In this document: piece by piece, positions 8,670-17,798 of the stretch
How positions within the stretch are numbered: position 1 is the stretch's first letter
Layout: every line of letters starts with the position of its first letter
Origin: Hydrogenophaga sp.
GTDB lineage: Bacteria; Pseudomonadota; Gammaproteobacteria; Burkholderiales; Burkholderiaceae_C
Length of the DNA: 64,000 nt
Assembly: GCF_022844385.1 (NCBI RefSeq)
Contig: NZ_JALHLX010000006.1
Span: 3,113 to 67,112, forward strand
Reading direction: 5' to 3'
Made by a program: the position numbers and the translations under genes
Notes under the pieces: generated by a model
Told to the model about the DNA's origin: nothing
The model's input: the letters and a program-made list of their open reading frames with translations, nothing else
The model's database searches: none

Positions 8670-9319
8670 GCGTTCCTTCCGTTGCCCAGGTATTGCTCGA
8701 ACCAGCTGGCGGCAAAAACCGCCACGCTGCCGAGTGCGCCCGGCTCTTCAAACAGGTGGCTCGCACCGGGCACGACTTCAAGCCGCTTGGGCGTGTTCAA
8801 CTGGCGCAGGGCCTGCCGGTTGAGCGCCAGCACCTCGGTGTCCAGTCCGCCCACGATCAGCAGTGTGGCTGCCTGCACGCCGGGCAGGCAGTCCATGGCC
8901 AGGTCCGGGCGACCACCGCGCGAGACCACGGCCGTCACGCGGTCGGGTCGCACCGCGGCAGCCGCCAGCGCGGCTGCTGCGCCTGTGCTCGCGCCGAACA
9001 GACCGAGGCGCAAGTGCGCCAGATCGGGGTGGTGCCCGGTCCAGTGAATGGCCTCGAGCACCCGTTGCCCCAGCAACGCGATGTTGAACACCTGGCTGGG
9101 GTCCTGCGCTTCTTCTTCGGTGAGCAGATCGAACAGCAAGGTGGCCAGGTGGTGCTGTTGCAGCGCGGCGGCCACCCAGCGGTTGCGCGGACTTTGCCGC
9201 CCGCTGCCGCTGCCGTGCACGAACATCACCAAGCCCATCGCCTGGGGCGGGATCACCAGATCCCCCGGCAGTGCCAGGCTGCCGAGTTGCACGGGCTCCG
9301 TCATGAGCAGGGTCGACAT
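8666..9319 (-). CDS. Dienelactone-hydrolase-like alpha/beta hydrolase
   Basis: 217 residues from the ATG at 9317-9319, which has AAGG upstream; an ATG at 9304 is a weaker alternative. Alpha/beta-hydrolase features are an oxyanion region FVHGSGSG (33-40), a nucleophile elbow GASTG (Ser111), an acid near GGLDTEV and a late histidine in GASHLFEEPG. No signal peptide. It is coupled by a 4-base overlap to the downstream phosphoribosyltransferase gene. The substrate cannot be read from the sequence. Confidence 0.82.
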   Translation of the reverse strand: MSTLLMTEPVQLGSLALPGDLVIPPQAMGLVMFVHGSGSGRQSPRNRWVAAALQQHHLATLLFDLLTEEEAQDPSQVFNIALLGQRVLEAIHWTGHHPDLAHLRLGLFGASTGAAAALAAAAVRPDRVTAVVSRGGRPDLAMDCLPGVQAATLLIVGGLDTEVLALNRQALRQLNTPKRLEVVPGASHLFEEPGALGSVAVFAASWFEQYLGNGRNA

Positions 9320-9481
9320 GCAGGTGCCTTGTCCCGGACAACGCCGGAAGTGGGTGAGAGGGGCGAACCATTGTTCGCCGCACCGGCCCCTTCGCATTGA
9401 GCGTGCGCAATGCACTCGCGATTCGTGCGCAGCCAGCCGCCGCCACGCCCGACCTGAAAGGCATAGACTGATGAGAACACC

Positions 9482-9997
9482 ATGAAGCCACTGGCCACGC
9501 TCCTGACCATCGAACTGCTCACCGCCGAGGCCTTCCGCCCGTTCGGCGACGTGATTGAAGCCAGCGATGCCGCACGCCACTTCACCATCAACGAAGGTTT
9601 CGCCGAGCGTTACCACGACCTCGCGCGCGTCGACACCGCAGGCGAAGGCGGCCACACCGTGGTGAGCATCTTCAAGGCCCAGCCGCGAACCTTCCCGCTG
9701 GCCATCACCGTGATGGAGCGTCATCCACTGGGCAGCCAGGCGTTTGTGGCGCTGGCGCCCATGCCGTTTCTGGTGGTGGTGGCCCAGCCGGGAGAGGCGC
9801 CCGGGCCGGGTGATATCCGCTGCTTTCTGGCGCAAGCCGGGCAGGGCGTGAACTACTCGCGCGGCACCTGGCACCACCCCTTGATCGCGCTGGACGTGCC
9901 GGGGGATTTTCTGGTGATCGACCGGGGCGGGCCGGCGCCGCACGGGAACTGTGACGAGATCACGTTGGAGGAAGGGGCGCTCTGGCTGGTTCGCTGA
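9482..9997 (+). CDS. allA: Ureidoglycolate lyase
   Basis: 171 residues, close to the usual size of about 160-170. The family pattern is clear: LTAEAFRPFGDVIE at the start, then HPLGSQAF, the glycine-rich GVNYSRGTWHHPL and LVIDRGG. The enzyme cleaves ureidoglycolate to glyoxylate and urea in allantoin (purine) catabolism. No other allantoin genes are in the window, so here it stands alone between the hydrolase and gdhA. A role in purine nitrogen recovery fits the glutamate dehydrogenase next door, but linkage is only inferred. Confidence 0.88.
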   Translation: MKPLATLLTIELLTAEAFRPFGDVIEASDAARHFTINEGFAERYHDLARVDTAGEGGHTVVSIFKAQPRTFPLAITVMERHPLGSQAFVALAPMPFLVVVAQPGEAPGPGDIRCFLAQAGQGVNYSRGTWHHPLIALDVPGDFLVIDRGGPAPHGNCDEITLEEGALWLVR

Positions 9998-10083
9998 AGC
10001 CGTTTCAGCTCCGGCGCTGAATTGCGCATCCGTCCAGCTGCGCCGGTTTGCGCCCAGTGCGCTCCCGGCCCCGCCGACCGGCC

Positions 10084-11427
10084 CTAGATCACACCCTGCG
10101 CAAGCATGGCGTCGGCCACCTTGACGAAACCGGCGATGTTGGCGCCGTCCACATAGCTCACTGTGCCGTCGGCGCGGCGACCGTGCACCAGGCAGGCCTC
10201 GTGGATGCCCACCATGATGGTGTGCAGGCGGTCGTCGACCTCGGCGCGTGGCCACGACAGGCGCATCGCGTTCTGGCTCATCTCCAGACCCGAGGTGGCC
10301 ACGCCACCAGCGTTGCTGGCCTTGCCCGGCGCATACAGCACGCCAGCCGCTTCAAACCGCTCCACGGCTTCCATCGTGGTCGGCATGTTGGCGCCTTCGG
10401 CCACGCAGATCACCCCGTTCTTGATGAGCGTGGCCGCATCGGCCTCATCCAGCTCGTTTTGCGTGGCGCAGGGCAGCGCCACGTCCACCGGCACGCCCCA
10501 GGGCCGCACTCCCGCCTCGAAGCGGCTGTGGGTGCGGGTGGCGTAGTCGCTCACGCGGCCGTACAGGTGGTTCTTCACTTCCATCAGCTCCGCGAGTTTC
10601 TCCGGGGTGAAACCGTCTTCGTCGATCACGGTTCCGCTGGAGTCGGACACGGTGACCACCTTGGCTCCCAGCGCCATGGCTTTTTCCACCGCGTACTGGG
10701 CCACATTGCCCGAGCCCGACACGCTCACCCGCAGGCCGTCAAAAGTGCGCCCTGCCTGCTTGAGCATTTCCTGCGCGAAGTACACCGTGCCGTAGCCGGT
10801 GGCTTCCGGGCGCACCAGCGAGCCGCCAAACGACAAGCCCTTGCCGGTGAACACGCAGTCGGAGCGGTTGCTGAGCTTTTTCATCATGCCGGCCATGAAG
10901 CCGACTTCCCGGGCTCCCACGCCGATGTCTCCCGCGGGCACGTCGGTGTCGGCCCCGACATGGCGGAACAGCTCGCTCGTCAAGGCCTGACAAAAGCGCA
11001 TCACCTCCCCCGGGCTCTTGCCCTTGGGATCAAAGTCGGAGCCGCCCTTGCCGCCACCCATGGGCAGGGTGGTCAGCGCATTCTTGAAGGTCTGCTCGAA
11101 GGCCAGGAACTTCAGGATCGACAGGTTGACCGAGGGGTGAAAGCGCATGCCGCCCTTGTACGGCCCGATGGCCGAGCTGTGCTGGATGCGGTAGCCCCGG
11201 TTGACCTGCACGTCGCCGTGGTCGTTCACCCACGAAATGCGGAACATGACCACCCGCTCGGGTTCCACCAGCCGGTCCAGCAGGCCTTGTTCGGCGTATT
11301 TGGGGTGGGTCTGGATGAAGGGCCAGAGGCTCTCCATCACCTCCGAGACGGCCTGGTGGAATTCGGTTTGGCCGGGGTTGCGGCTGACAACGTGTTCGAG
11401 GAAGTGTCGGGCTGATGTGTATTTCAT
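10084..11427 (-). CDS. gdhA: NADP-type glutamate dehydrogenase
   Basis: 447 residues from the ATG at 11425-11427, the same length as the E. coli hexameric enzyme. It interconverts 2-oxoglutarate plus ammonia and glutamate. Hallmarks are YKGGMRFHPSVN, the catalytic-lysine region PMGGGKGGSDFDPKGKS, PAGDIGVGAREVG, the Rossmann segment VSGSGNVAQYA and the late EGANMPTT. A longer upstream reading frame exists but is an overlap with the Rnk-like gene, not a real extension. No strong ribosome site is seen before the ATG. Confidence 0.96.
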   Translation of the reverse strand: MKYTSARHFLEHVVSRNPGQTEFHQAVSEVMESLWPFIQTHPKYAEQGLLDRLVEPERVVMFRISWVNDHGDVQVNRGYRIQHSSAIGPYKGGMRFHPSVNLSILKFLAFEQTFKNALTTLPMGGGKGGSDFDPKGKSPGEVMRFCQALTSELFRHVGADTDVPAGDIGVGAREVGFMAGMMKKLSNRSDCVFTGKGLSFGGSLVRPEATGYGTVYFAQEMLKQAGRTFDGLRVSVSGSGNVAQYAVEKAMALGAKVVTVSDSSGTVIDEDGFTPEKLAELMEVKNHLYGRVSDYATRTHSRFEAGVRPWGVPVDVALPCATQNELDEADAATLIKNGVICVAEGANMPTTMEAVERFEAAGVLYAPGKASNAGGVATSGLEMSQNAMRLSWPRAEVDDRLHTIMVGIHEACLVHGRRADGTVSYVDGANIAGFVKVADAMLAQGVI

Positions 11428-11545
11428 GGATTCATGCTCTAAGAAGGTGCATGACATTATGCGTAAACTGCATCCCGTGCTGAAAACTGCCTCATATTGG
11501 TGCTTTTCATTGCCCGGCTTGAGCGCACAGGTGTCGGCGAGGCCG

Positions 11546-11947
11546 CTAGGTGGTGTAGTCGCCGCTGGCTTCGGGCTGAAACAGCAGCGCCACGATTTCG
11601 GCCGCGCACGCATCCCCGTTGGGTGTGTACCAGCGGGCGGTGGCGCCCACGCGCTGACCAAGCAGGCTGGCCCCCACCGGCGAGAAGACAGAGATGAAGC
11701 CCAGGTGAGGCTCGGCGTCCTCGGGGTAGCACAGCGTGAGCTTCTGGCGTTGGTGGGACTCGAGGTCTTCAACCATGACCTGCGAGTACATCGTGACAAC
11801 GTCGGGCGGGATCTCGCGCGAGGGAACGAGGTCGAGGGAGTCGAGTGTCTCGATCAGCTCGGACGGAAGTTGTGCGCCGCGCAGTTTGATCAGGCGCGCG
11901 TGGTCGATTTCGGTGAGCAGCCGCTCACCCGCAGGGTTCTTGTGCAT
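11546..11947 (-). CDS. Rnk/GreA-GreB C-terminal-like protein
   Basis: 133 residues from the ATG at 11945-11947, with GGAG six bases upstream (a TTG at 11959 is also in frame). The C-terminal half has the GreA/GreB FKBP-like pattern: ESHQRQKLTLCYPEDAEP, SVFSPVGASLLGQRVG, then a W-Y tail. This matches regulator-of-nucleoside-diphosphate-kinase (Rnk) proteins, which bind RNA polymerase like Gre factors but lack the long coiled-coil finger. The N-terminus is short, as in Rnk. Transcribed toward gdhA, 118 bases upstream of it. Confidence 0.8.
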   Translation of the reverse strand: MHKNPAGERLLTEIDHARLIKLRGAQLPSELIETLDSLDLVPSREIPPDVVTMYSQVMVEDLESHQRQKLTLCYPEDAEPHLGFISVFSPVGASLLGQRVGATARWYTPNGDACAAEIVALLFQPEASGDYTT

Positions 11948-12325
11948 GGGGCACTCCAACTGGTGCAGGCCCGCTGCAAAAGAGCGGCGCCCGCGATCGC
12001 GCTGGGCGGGGGCCCGGCGATGTTGGTTTGCGCAAAAAGAGGAAGGGGTATCGCCGGGCTCAGGAATGTGCGGCCGGTTGGCGCAGTCCCGCCGAACCCA
12101 TCAGCTTGCGACCGGCCACGGCGCTGCTCGCCGCGAGGGGCATGGGAGCTGCTGTGTGGGCAGTGAAGGGGAGTGGGAAGACCATGCATGGATTGTAGGA
12201 CCCCTCGCCGGACCAGGCTGCAGGTGGCCACGCAAGCCCCGCTGGAACAGCGGTTTTGTGCCGGCATTGCACTGGACCACTGCAGTATTCTGGCGGCCAC
12301 CTCCCACCCAACCAGCAAAGCCACC
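11948..12325. other. Intergenic gap without a supported gene
   Basis: 378 bases between the divergent Rnk-like and SAF-oxidoreductase genes. It must hold both promoters. Reading frames here have no conserved look and no ribosome sites; a 41-codon leftward frame from about 12186 was judged noise. I see no hairpin terminator or clear operator. Confidence 0.5.
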
Positions 12326-13681
12326 ATGAACCTGTTCTCCAAACTGCAGCAGCGCGCCGCTGAAGGCAAACCCCTTCGCGTCGGCATGATCGGCGCCGGC
12401 AAATTCGGCTCCATGTACCTGTCGCAGGTGCCGCGCACGCCGGGCATCCACATGGTGGGGATTGCCGATCTGTCGCCGTCGCGGGCCAGGGCCGCCCTCA
12501 AGAACGTGGGCTGGACGGAAGAGGCCTGCAGCGCCACGTCGCTGGAGCAGGCGGCCAGGCTGGGCAACACCGCCGTGATCGACGACGGCATGAAGCTCAT
12601 TGCGTCGCCCTTCGTGGACATCGTCATCGACGCCACGGGCAACCCGGCGGTGGGCATTGCCCATGTGCTTGCGTGCTGCGAGTTCAGGAAGCACATCGTG
12701 ATGGTGAATGTGGAGGCCGATGCGCTGGCCGGCCCTTTGTTGAAACGCAAGGCCGACGAGGCCGGCATCGTGTATTCGCTGGCCTACGGTGATCAGCCGG
12801 CCCTCATCTGTGAAATGGTCGACTGGGCGCGGGCGGCGGGGTTTTCGGTGGTGGCGGCGGGCAAGGGCACCAAGTACCTGCCGGCCTATCACGAGAGCAC
12901 ACCCGACACGGTGTGGAACCACTACGGCCTGACCGCCGAGGACGCGGCCAGGGGTGGCATGAATGCGCAGATGTTCAACAGCTTTCTGGACGGCACGAAG
13001 AGCGCCATCGAGATGGCCGCTGTGGCCAACGCCACCGGGCTGAGCGCGCCCAGTGGTTTGAAATTTCCTGCGGTGGGCGTGGACGATCTCGCACGCATTC
13101 TCAAACCCCGGGAACACGGCGGCATCCTGGACCAGCGCGGGCAGGTGGAGGTGATTTCCAGCGTGGAGCGCGACACCCGTCCGGTGTTTCGCGACCTGCG
13201 CTGGGGTGTGTACGTGACCTTCGCCGCCGACAGCGACTACGTGGCGCGTTGCTTCAAGGAATACGGCCTGATCACCGACCCCAGCGGACAGTATTCGAGC
13301 ATGTACAAACCTTTTCATCTGATTGGTCTTGAGCTGGGCATCACCGTGGCGTCCATCGGTCTGCGCACTGAAGCAACGGGCGCGCCCGTGTGCTGGCACG
13401 GCGATGTGGTGGCCACGGCCAAACGCGATCTGCAGGCGGGTGAAATGCTCGATGGTGAAGGGGGTTTCACCGTGTACGGCAAGCTGCTGCCTGCTCAGGA
13501 ATCGCTGGCGCTTGGCGGCTTGCCCCTGGGCCTGGCGCACGGGGTGAAGCTGCTCAAGCCCGTGAAAGCCGGGCAGGCCGTGGGCTGGAACGATGTGGCC
13601 TTTGATGCCGGCTCAACGGCGGTGCAGTTCCGCCGCGAGATGGAGCGGGTGTTTGCCCCCGACGTGTCCCGCAACCGTTGA
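12326..13681 (+). CDS. NAD(P)-binding oxidoreductase with C-terminal SAF-like domain
   Basis: 451 residues from ATG 12326. The N-terminal Rossmann domain (VGMIGAGKFGSMYL, about 19-32) resembles homoserine-dehydrogenase-like/Gfo-Idh-MocA enzymes, with IDATGNPAVG and a mid-domain KGTKYLPAYHEST segment. The last 90 residues (VVATAKRDLQAGEMLDGEGG, then KLLKPVKAGQAVGWNDV) fit a SAF domain, the antifreeze/FlgA-like fold that binds small sugars or acids. Family members are often annotated as hypothetical or FlgA-like; a flagellar role is not supported here. Substrate unknown. The upstream context gives no pathway. Confidence 0.75.
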   Translation: MNLFSKLQQRAAEGKPLRVGMIGAGKFGSMYLSQVPRTPGIHMVGIADLSPSRARAALKNVGWTEEACSATSLEQAARLGNTAVIDDGMKLIASPFVDIVIDATGNPAVGIAHVLACCEFRKHIVMVNVEADALAGPLLKRKADEAGIVYSLAYGDQPALICEMVDWARAAGFSVVAAGKGTKYLPAYHESTPDTVWNHYGLTAEDAARGGMNAQMFNSFLDGTKSAIEMAAVANATGLSAPSGLKFPAVGVDDLARILKPREHGGILDQRGQVEVISSVERDTRPVFRDLRWGVYVTFAADSDYVARCFKEYGLITDPSGQYSSMYKPFHLIGLELGITVASIGLRTEATGAPVCWHGDVVATAKRDLQAGEMLDGEGGFTVYGKLLPAQESLALGGLPLGLAHGVKLLKPVKAGQAVGWNDVAFDAGSTAVQFRREMERVFAPDVSRNR

Positions 13682-13767
13682 ATCCAGGCAGACGTATCAA
13701 GATCCGCCCGCCACAACCGATACAGGAGACATCACCAGCTTTCAAGACCCCCGCTTCACCCGCCGCC

Positions 13768-14319
13768 ATGAACACCGACGCCAACGACGGTCACCACAAG
13801 CCCCAGAGCCCCGACCCTGCGGTGCAGATCGACCTGGACGCGGCCTGCCAGCCGGTGCCGCGCCTGCTGTTTGTGGATGCCTCACGCCGTGCGCTCAAGC
13901 TCATGGGCAACAAGCTGCAGACCGATCTGCAGGCGCTGGAGCGGTACCCGGTGATTCCGGGCATTGAAGACCTGCCGTCGCTGGAGCTGGGCATGCAGTA
14001 CATCCAGCACCAGTTTGTGTCGGCGGGGCAGCCGCAGGCGGTGGCCATGGCGGCCGCCCTGCGTTTTGTGGCGGTCATGTTCACGCGCCGCTACCAATAC
14101 AACTACCAGGACCTGCGGGTGGGCCACGACAGCGGCACGCTGTTCTGGGCGCCCAGCGGCCCCATGCTGGCGGCGGCGGCCAACATCCGGTTGCAACTTT
14201 GGGCCATCGATTGCCCGCGTTTTGTTGAAGCGGAACTCATCCGCGCCGCGCACGCTATCCACCGCAACTTCGATCACTTCGACGAAGGCGCGTTGATCTA
14301 TATAGAGCGCTTCATCTAA
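13768..14319 (+). CDS. Conserved-looking hypothetical protein
   Basis: I do not recognise this protein. From ATG 13768 it has 183 residues; an earlier in-frame start at 13678 overlaps the previous gene and would add a proline-rich tail. It is predicted soluble, with no membrane segment. The sequence has LLFVDASRRALKLMGNKLQTDL, then an alpha-helical central part and a late HRNFDHFDEGALIYIERF. Codon use matches its neighbours, and it lies 170 bases before the receiver-kinase-receiver cluster. A link to that signalling unit is possible but only positional. Confidence 0.6.
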   Translation: MNTDANDGHHKPQSPDPAVQIDLDAACQPVPRLLFVDASRRALKLMGNKLQTDLQALERYPVIPGIEDLPSLELGMQYIQHQFVSAGQPQAVAMAAALRFVAVMFTRRYQYNYQDLRVGHDSGTLFWAPSGPMLAAAANIRLQLWAIDCPRFVEAELIRAAHAIHRNFDHFDEGALIYIERFI

Positions 14320-14489
14320 ATCTGCCCGCAGCCGCGACCTGCGGTCGATGGCGAGGCGTTCGCGTGACCCATTGCACGCCAGGTTGAACCAATCCGCCAG
14401 CGGCAGTGTCTTATGACACCCGTGGCGCATTGGCCACTGCCTACATTGGGTTTTCAAGCAGGCCCCGCTTGTGCTTCGAAAGCCTCTCC

Positions 14490-14885
14490 ATGCACAGCAA
14501 CACCCACACCCAGCGCGTCATCCTGGTCGATGACAGCGACAACGACAACTTCTTCCACGACCTCGCGGTGCGCAAGTGCGGCTTCGCCGGCGAGATCCAG
14601 ATTTACGACAAGGGTGAAGATGCGCTCGAGTTCCTGCTGCGCGACCGCGTGAGCGTGCCCACCATGGTGTTCATGGACATCAACATGGCCGGCATGGGCG
14701 GGTTCGAACTGGCCCGCACGCTCAACGAGCAACTCGAACCCGATGTACCGCTGCAGCTGCACATGCTCACATCGTCTTCCTGGTCGGTCGACAAGGCCAT
14801 GTGCGATTCGATCGCCTGCATCAGCAGCTACCTGGTCAAGCCGCTCACAAGCGAGACGGCTGGCGCGCTGATCGACATGTCCTGA
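14490..14885 (+). CDS. Single-domain response regulator (first of a pair)
   Basis: 131 residues and a receiver domain only: acidic pair DD (14-15), phospho-acceptor Asp63 in FMDINMAGMGG, TSSSWS and conserved lysine in YLVKPLT. It has the long-insert layout (NDNFFHDLAVRKCGF) of Rcp1/CheY-like receivers that pair with phytochrome-type or GAF kinases. It has no DNA-binding output, so it probably acts by protein contact or phosphotransfer. It is roughly 60% identical by eye to the receiver at 16573-16983, across the kinase between them. Confidence 0.88.
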   Translation: MHSNTHTQRVILVDDSDNDNFFHDLAVRKCGFAGEIQIYDKGEDALEFLLRDRVSVPTMVFMDINMAGMGGFELARTLNEQLEPDVPLQLHMLTSSSWSVDKAMCDSIACISSYLVKPLTSETAGALIDMS

Positions 14886-14908
14886 ACCCTGTGCTGCAAC
14901 TTCAAGAC

Positions 14909-16576
14909 ATGCCCACTCCGATCCCGGCCAACGAACCCGATCGCCTGGCCGCGCTGCGGCGCCTGCAGATTCTGGACACTTTGCCGCAGAAGGCTTTTGA
15001 CAGCATCACGGCGCTGGCGGCCGGCATCTGCGGCACCCCCATCGCACTGATTTCGCTGGTGGATTCGAACCGGCAATGGTTCAAGTCGCGTCAAGGCGTG
15101 GAGCTGACGCAGACCTCGCGCAGCGAGGCGTTCTGTGCCCACGCCATCATGGAACCCAGCGAAGTGCTGGTGGTGAACGACGCCACCCACGATCAGCGGT
15201 TTCAGGACTTTCCCATGGTGCGCCGAGGCGAGCTGGTGTTTTATGCCGGTGCGCCCATCGTCACCTCGGGCGGGGCTGCGTTGGGCACGGTGTGTGTGCT
15301 TGACACATTGCCGCGTGAGCTCAATGACGAACAGCTGAGCATGCTCAAGCACCTGGCCGAGCTGGCCATGCAGCTGATCGAACACGAGCGCAGCCGCCGC
15401 GACCATTCGGAGGTGATGATCCAGCAGATCGTCAAAGGCCAGCAGGTGGTGCGCGATGTGCTCAACGAGGGCCGCGACATGGCCGCCTTCATCGACCGCG
15501 AGCATTGTTACCTTTTTGTGAACCCTGCGTTCCAGCGCTACTGGATCCTGGAGCCGCAGGAAATCATGGGCATGCGGGTGCAGGACCTGATGTCCATCAC
15601 CCACTACCGTGCCCTGTTCAAACCCAGCATCAACCAGGCGCTGGCAGGGCTCGAATCGCAGTTCGAGATCGAGCTGGATTTTCCCGGCATGGGCACGCGG
15701 TACCTTGAGGTCACGCACACGCCGGCACGCGAAGCGGGTGTGGTGCACGGCGTGGTCGAACGCACGCGCGACATCACCTCGCGCAAACAGAGCGAGCGGC
15801 AACTGGCCGATGCCGTCAAGGAGTTGCAGGCCAAACGCCTGGCCAACCGCAAGTACGTCTACAGCGTCTCCCACGATCTCAAGGAGCCGGTCAATGCCAT
15901 CACCAACGCCACTCGCCTGCTGGCCGAGGGCGCCCTGGAGCGCGCCGATCCACTGGAGACGCGCTGCCTGCGCATTGCCGGGGAAGCCAGCGCCAAGCTG
16001 TCGCGGGTGCTGGAGGATCTGCGCCTCTACAGCGAGGTGGACACCAGCGACATGCGCATGAAGCCGCATCCGGCGCGCAGCATTTACGCCGAAGCCGTGT
16101 TGGCGATCGGTGGTGAGCTGGAGTCCGCCGGAGCGGAGGTTGAACTCTCGGTGGAGGGCAGCATCCGCGCGGACGCACCGCTGCTGAGCCTGGCCATCCG
16201 CAGCATTCTGGAAAACCTGCTCAGCTCCACACAGCGCCAGGATCCGGGGGGCGATTGGCTGGTGTCCATCCGGTCGCATGAGGAGTTGTTCACCCACCGC
16301 GTGGACATCACCACCCAGCAACTGGCCCAGCCGCTTCCCCCGGTCGACCTGTCTGGCAGCTCGACCCGCCCGGTGTCGGCTCGCCGGGCCCGCAAGCGCG
16401 CCTTGAACGATGTGCGCGAACTGGGTCTGGGCCTGTCCATCGCTTCCCACATCATCGATCTGCACCAGGGAGAGCTGCAGATCGAACTCAAATCCGACGG
16501 CAGCAACAGCTATTCCGTGATCCTGCCCGGCCACGCCCGGGCGATCGAGCCCGCCAGAGCGGCACCTTCAGCATGA
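14909..16576 (+). CDS. GAF-PAS histidine kinase with altered ATP lobe
   Basis: 555 residues from ATG 14909. A GAF domain (about 10-165) opens with PANEPDRLAALRRLQILDT and contains the SEAFCAHAI motif seen in many bacterial GAF kinases. A PAS domain follows (about 180-300), then HisKA with YSVSHDLKEPVNAI (His322). The ATPase lobe keeps an N-box-like SILENLLSS and the lid LGLGLSIASHI. I cannot find a DNGxG box; that stretch reads RVDITTQQLAQPLPP. It is flanked by two paralogous receivers, overlapping the second by 4 bases, and is their evident partner. Kinase activity may be weak or altered. Confidence 0.85.
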   Translation: MPTPIPANEPDRLAALRRLQILDTLPQKAFDSITALAAGICGTPIALISLVDSNRQWFKSRQGVELTQTSRSEAFCAHAIMEPSEVLVVNDATHDQRFQDFPMVRRGELVFYAGAPIVTSGGAALGTVCVLDTLPRELNDEQLSMLKHLAELAMQLIEHERSRRDHSEVMIQQIVKGQQVVRDVLNEGRDMAAFIDREHCYLFVNPAFQRYWILEPQEIMGMRVQDLMSITHYRALFKPSINQALAGLESQFEIELDFPGMGTRYLEVTHTPAREAGVVHGVVERTRDITSRKQSERQLADAVKELQAKRLANRKYVYSVSHDLKEPVNAITNATRLLAEGALERADPLETRCLRIAGEASAKLSRVLEDLRLYSEVDTSDMRMKPHPARSIYAEAVLAIGGELESAGAEVELSVEGSIRADAPLLSLAIRSILENLLSSTQRQDPGGDWLVSIRSHEELFTHRVDITTQQLAQPLPPVDLSGSSTRPVSARRARKRALNDVRELGLGLSIASHIIDLHQGELQIELKSDGSNSYSVILPGHARAIEPARAAPSA

Positions 16577-16983
16577 ACACACACCACCACGTGCATCGCG
16601 TCGTCCTGATCGACGACAGCGAGAACGACAACTTTTTCCACGAGATCGCGCTGCGCAAGGCCGGCTTTGGCGGCGAGGTGCGCATCTTCGAGAGCGGCGA
16701 AAGTGCGCTCGACTTTCTGTTGCACGACCAGGTGAGCGTGCCCACCATCGTGTTTCTCGACATCAACATGCCCGGCATGAACGGCTTCGATGTGGCGCGT
16801 GCGCTCGGCGACCGGTTGCAACCGCAGGCCGAACTGCAGCTGTACATGCTGACCTCATCGGCCTGGTCGGTGGACAAGGCCACGGCCGAGTCCATCGGCA
16901 TCATCCAGCAGTACCTGGTCAAGCCGCTCACGGCGGACATGGCAGCGGGACTGATCGCGCCCCTGTGCGCTGCCAGCCGCTGA
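16573..16983 (+). CDS. Single-domain response regulator (second of a pair)
   Basis: 136 residues, receiver only: DD at 14-15, phospho-acceptor Asp63 (FLDINMPGMNG), TSSAWS and lysine in YLVKPLT. The ATG overlaps the kinase stop (ATGA), indicating translational coupling. Its paralogue lies just before the kinase gene, so the cluster reads receiver-kinase-receiver. Two receivers for one kinase suggest a phosphate sink or branched output rather than direct gene control. Confidence 0.9.
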   Translation: MNTHHHVHRVVLIDDSENDNFFHEIALRKAGFGGEVRIFESGESALDFLLHDQVSVPTIVFLDINMPGMNGFDVARALGDRLQPQAELQLYMLTSSAWSVDKATAESIGIIQQYLVKPLTADMAAGLIAPLCAASR

Positions 16984-17050
16984 GCGCAAGGGTCCAACCG
17001 CGGTTCCCGCCCACATTCGCGCGCCGGCGATCAGCCTGCGTGAACAGGGC

Positions 17051-17773
17051 TCACACAGTGCGGCGCAAAGCCTCGAAGAACAGCTCGGACTGCAAACGCT
17101 CGCTCTGCATCTGGCTGGCCACGTGCGCGGCGGTGTCCGCGTCGGCGGGCTTCAGTGGCCGCCCGGTGGACTGGGCCAGCACCTGCGCCATGCAGGCGCG
17201 TTCGAGGTAATAGAGGTCGTCGAAGGCGTGGTCGATGCGTGGGCCGCACACCACCACGCCATGGTTGGCGAGAAAGGCGATGTCGGTCGTGCCCATGGCG
17301 CGCGCGATGCGTTCACCTTCGCCCGCGTCGAGTGCCAGACCGTTGTAGTGCGGATCGATGGCCACGCGGCCATGGAAGCGCATGGCGTTTTGCGACAGGG
17401 TGGTGTCCAGCGCGCGGTCTTGTGTGAGCGTGAGCGCGGTGGCGTAGGGCATGTGGGTGTGCAACACCACGGCCTGGCGCGCCAGGCGGTGGATGCCGCT
17501 GTGGATGTGCATGGCGGTGGACTCGACCGGATGGCGCCCGGCGAGACGCTCGCCGTGCACGTCCACCATCACGATGTCGTCGGCCTGTACCTCGCTCCAC
17601 AGCAGGCCGCGCGGGTTGAGCAGGAAGCGGCCCGAGCCGTCGGGCAGCTCCACGCTGAAGTGGTTGCAGACGCCTTCGGACAGGCCGAAGCGGGCGGCGG
17701 CACGCAGGGCCAGTGCCAGGTCGGTTCGGGCTTGTCGGCAGGGTTCGGCGTGGTAATCGGTTTCGTGGTTCAT
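17051..17773 (-). CDS. Class II aldolase/adducin-family protein
   Basis: 240 residues from the ATG at 17771-17773; a TTG five codons earlier is in frame but less likely. It has the zinc-binding and active-site pattern of the family: EGVCNHFSVELPDG near the start, HIHSGIHR, VVLHTHMPYATAL (metal-binding His pair), and FLANHGVVVCGPRI. Relatives include fuculose- and ribulose-phosphate aldolases and decarboxylases; the exact reaction is not recognisable. It is followed 25 bases upstream on the same strand by the quinone oxidoreductase gene, a likely operon partner. Confidence 0.85.
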   Translation of the reverse strand: MNHETDYHAEPCRQARTDLALALRAAARFGLSEGVCNHFSVELPDGSGRFLLNPRGLLWSEVQADDIVMVDVHGERLAGRHPVESTAMHIHSGIHRLARQAVVLHTHMPYATALTLTQDRALDTTLSQNAMRFHGRVAIDPHYNGLALDAGEGERIARAMGTTDIAFLANHGVVVCGPRIDHAFDDLYYLERACMAQVLAQSTGRPLKPADADTAAHVASQMQSERLQSELFFEALRRTV

Positions 17774-17798
17774 GGCCGGGAGCTTCAACGGCGCTGAC

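Noticed and set aside
10084-11799. Glutamate dehydrogenase frame extended to 571 codons
   Set aside because: The extra N-terminal part overlaps the Rnk-like gene in another frame; the 447-residue form matches the family length.
12060-12311. An 83-codon leftward frame in the gap before the SAF oxidoreductase gene
   Set aside because: No ribosome site, no recognisable family, and it covers the likely promoter.
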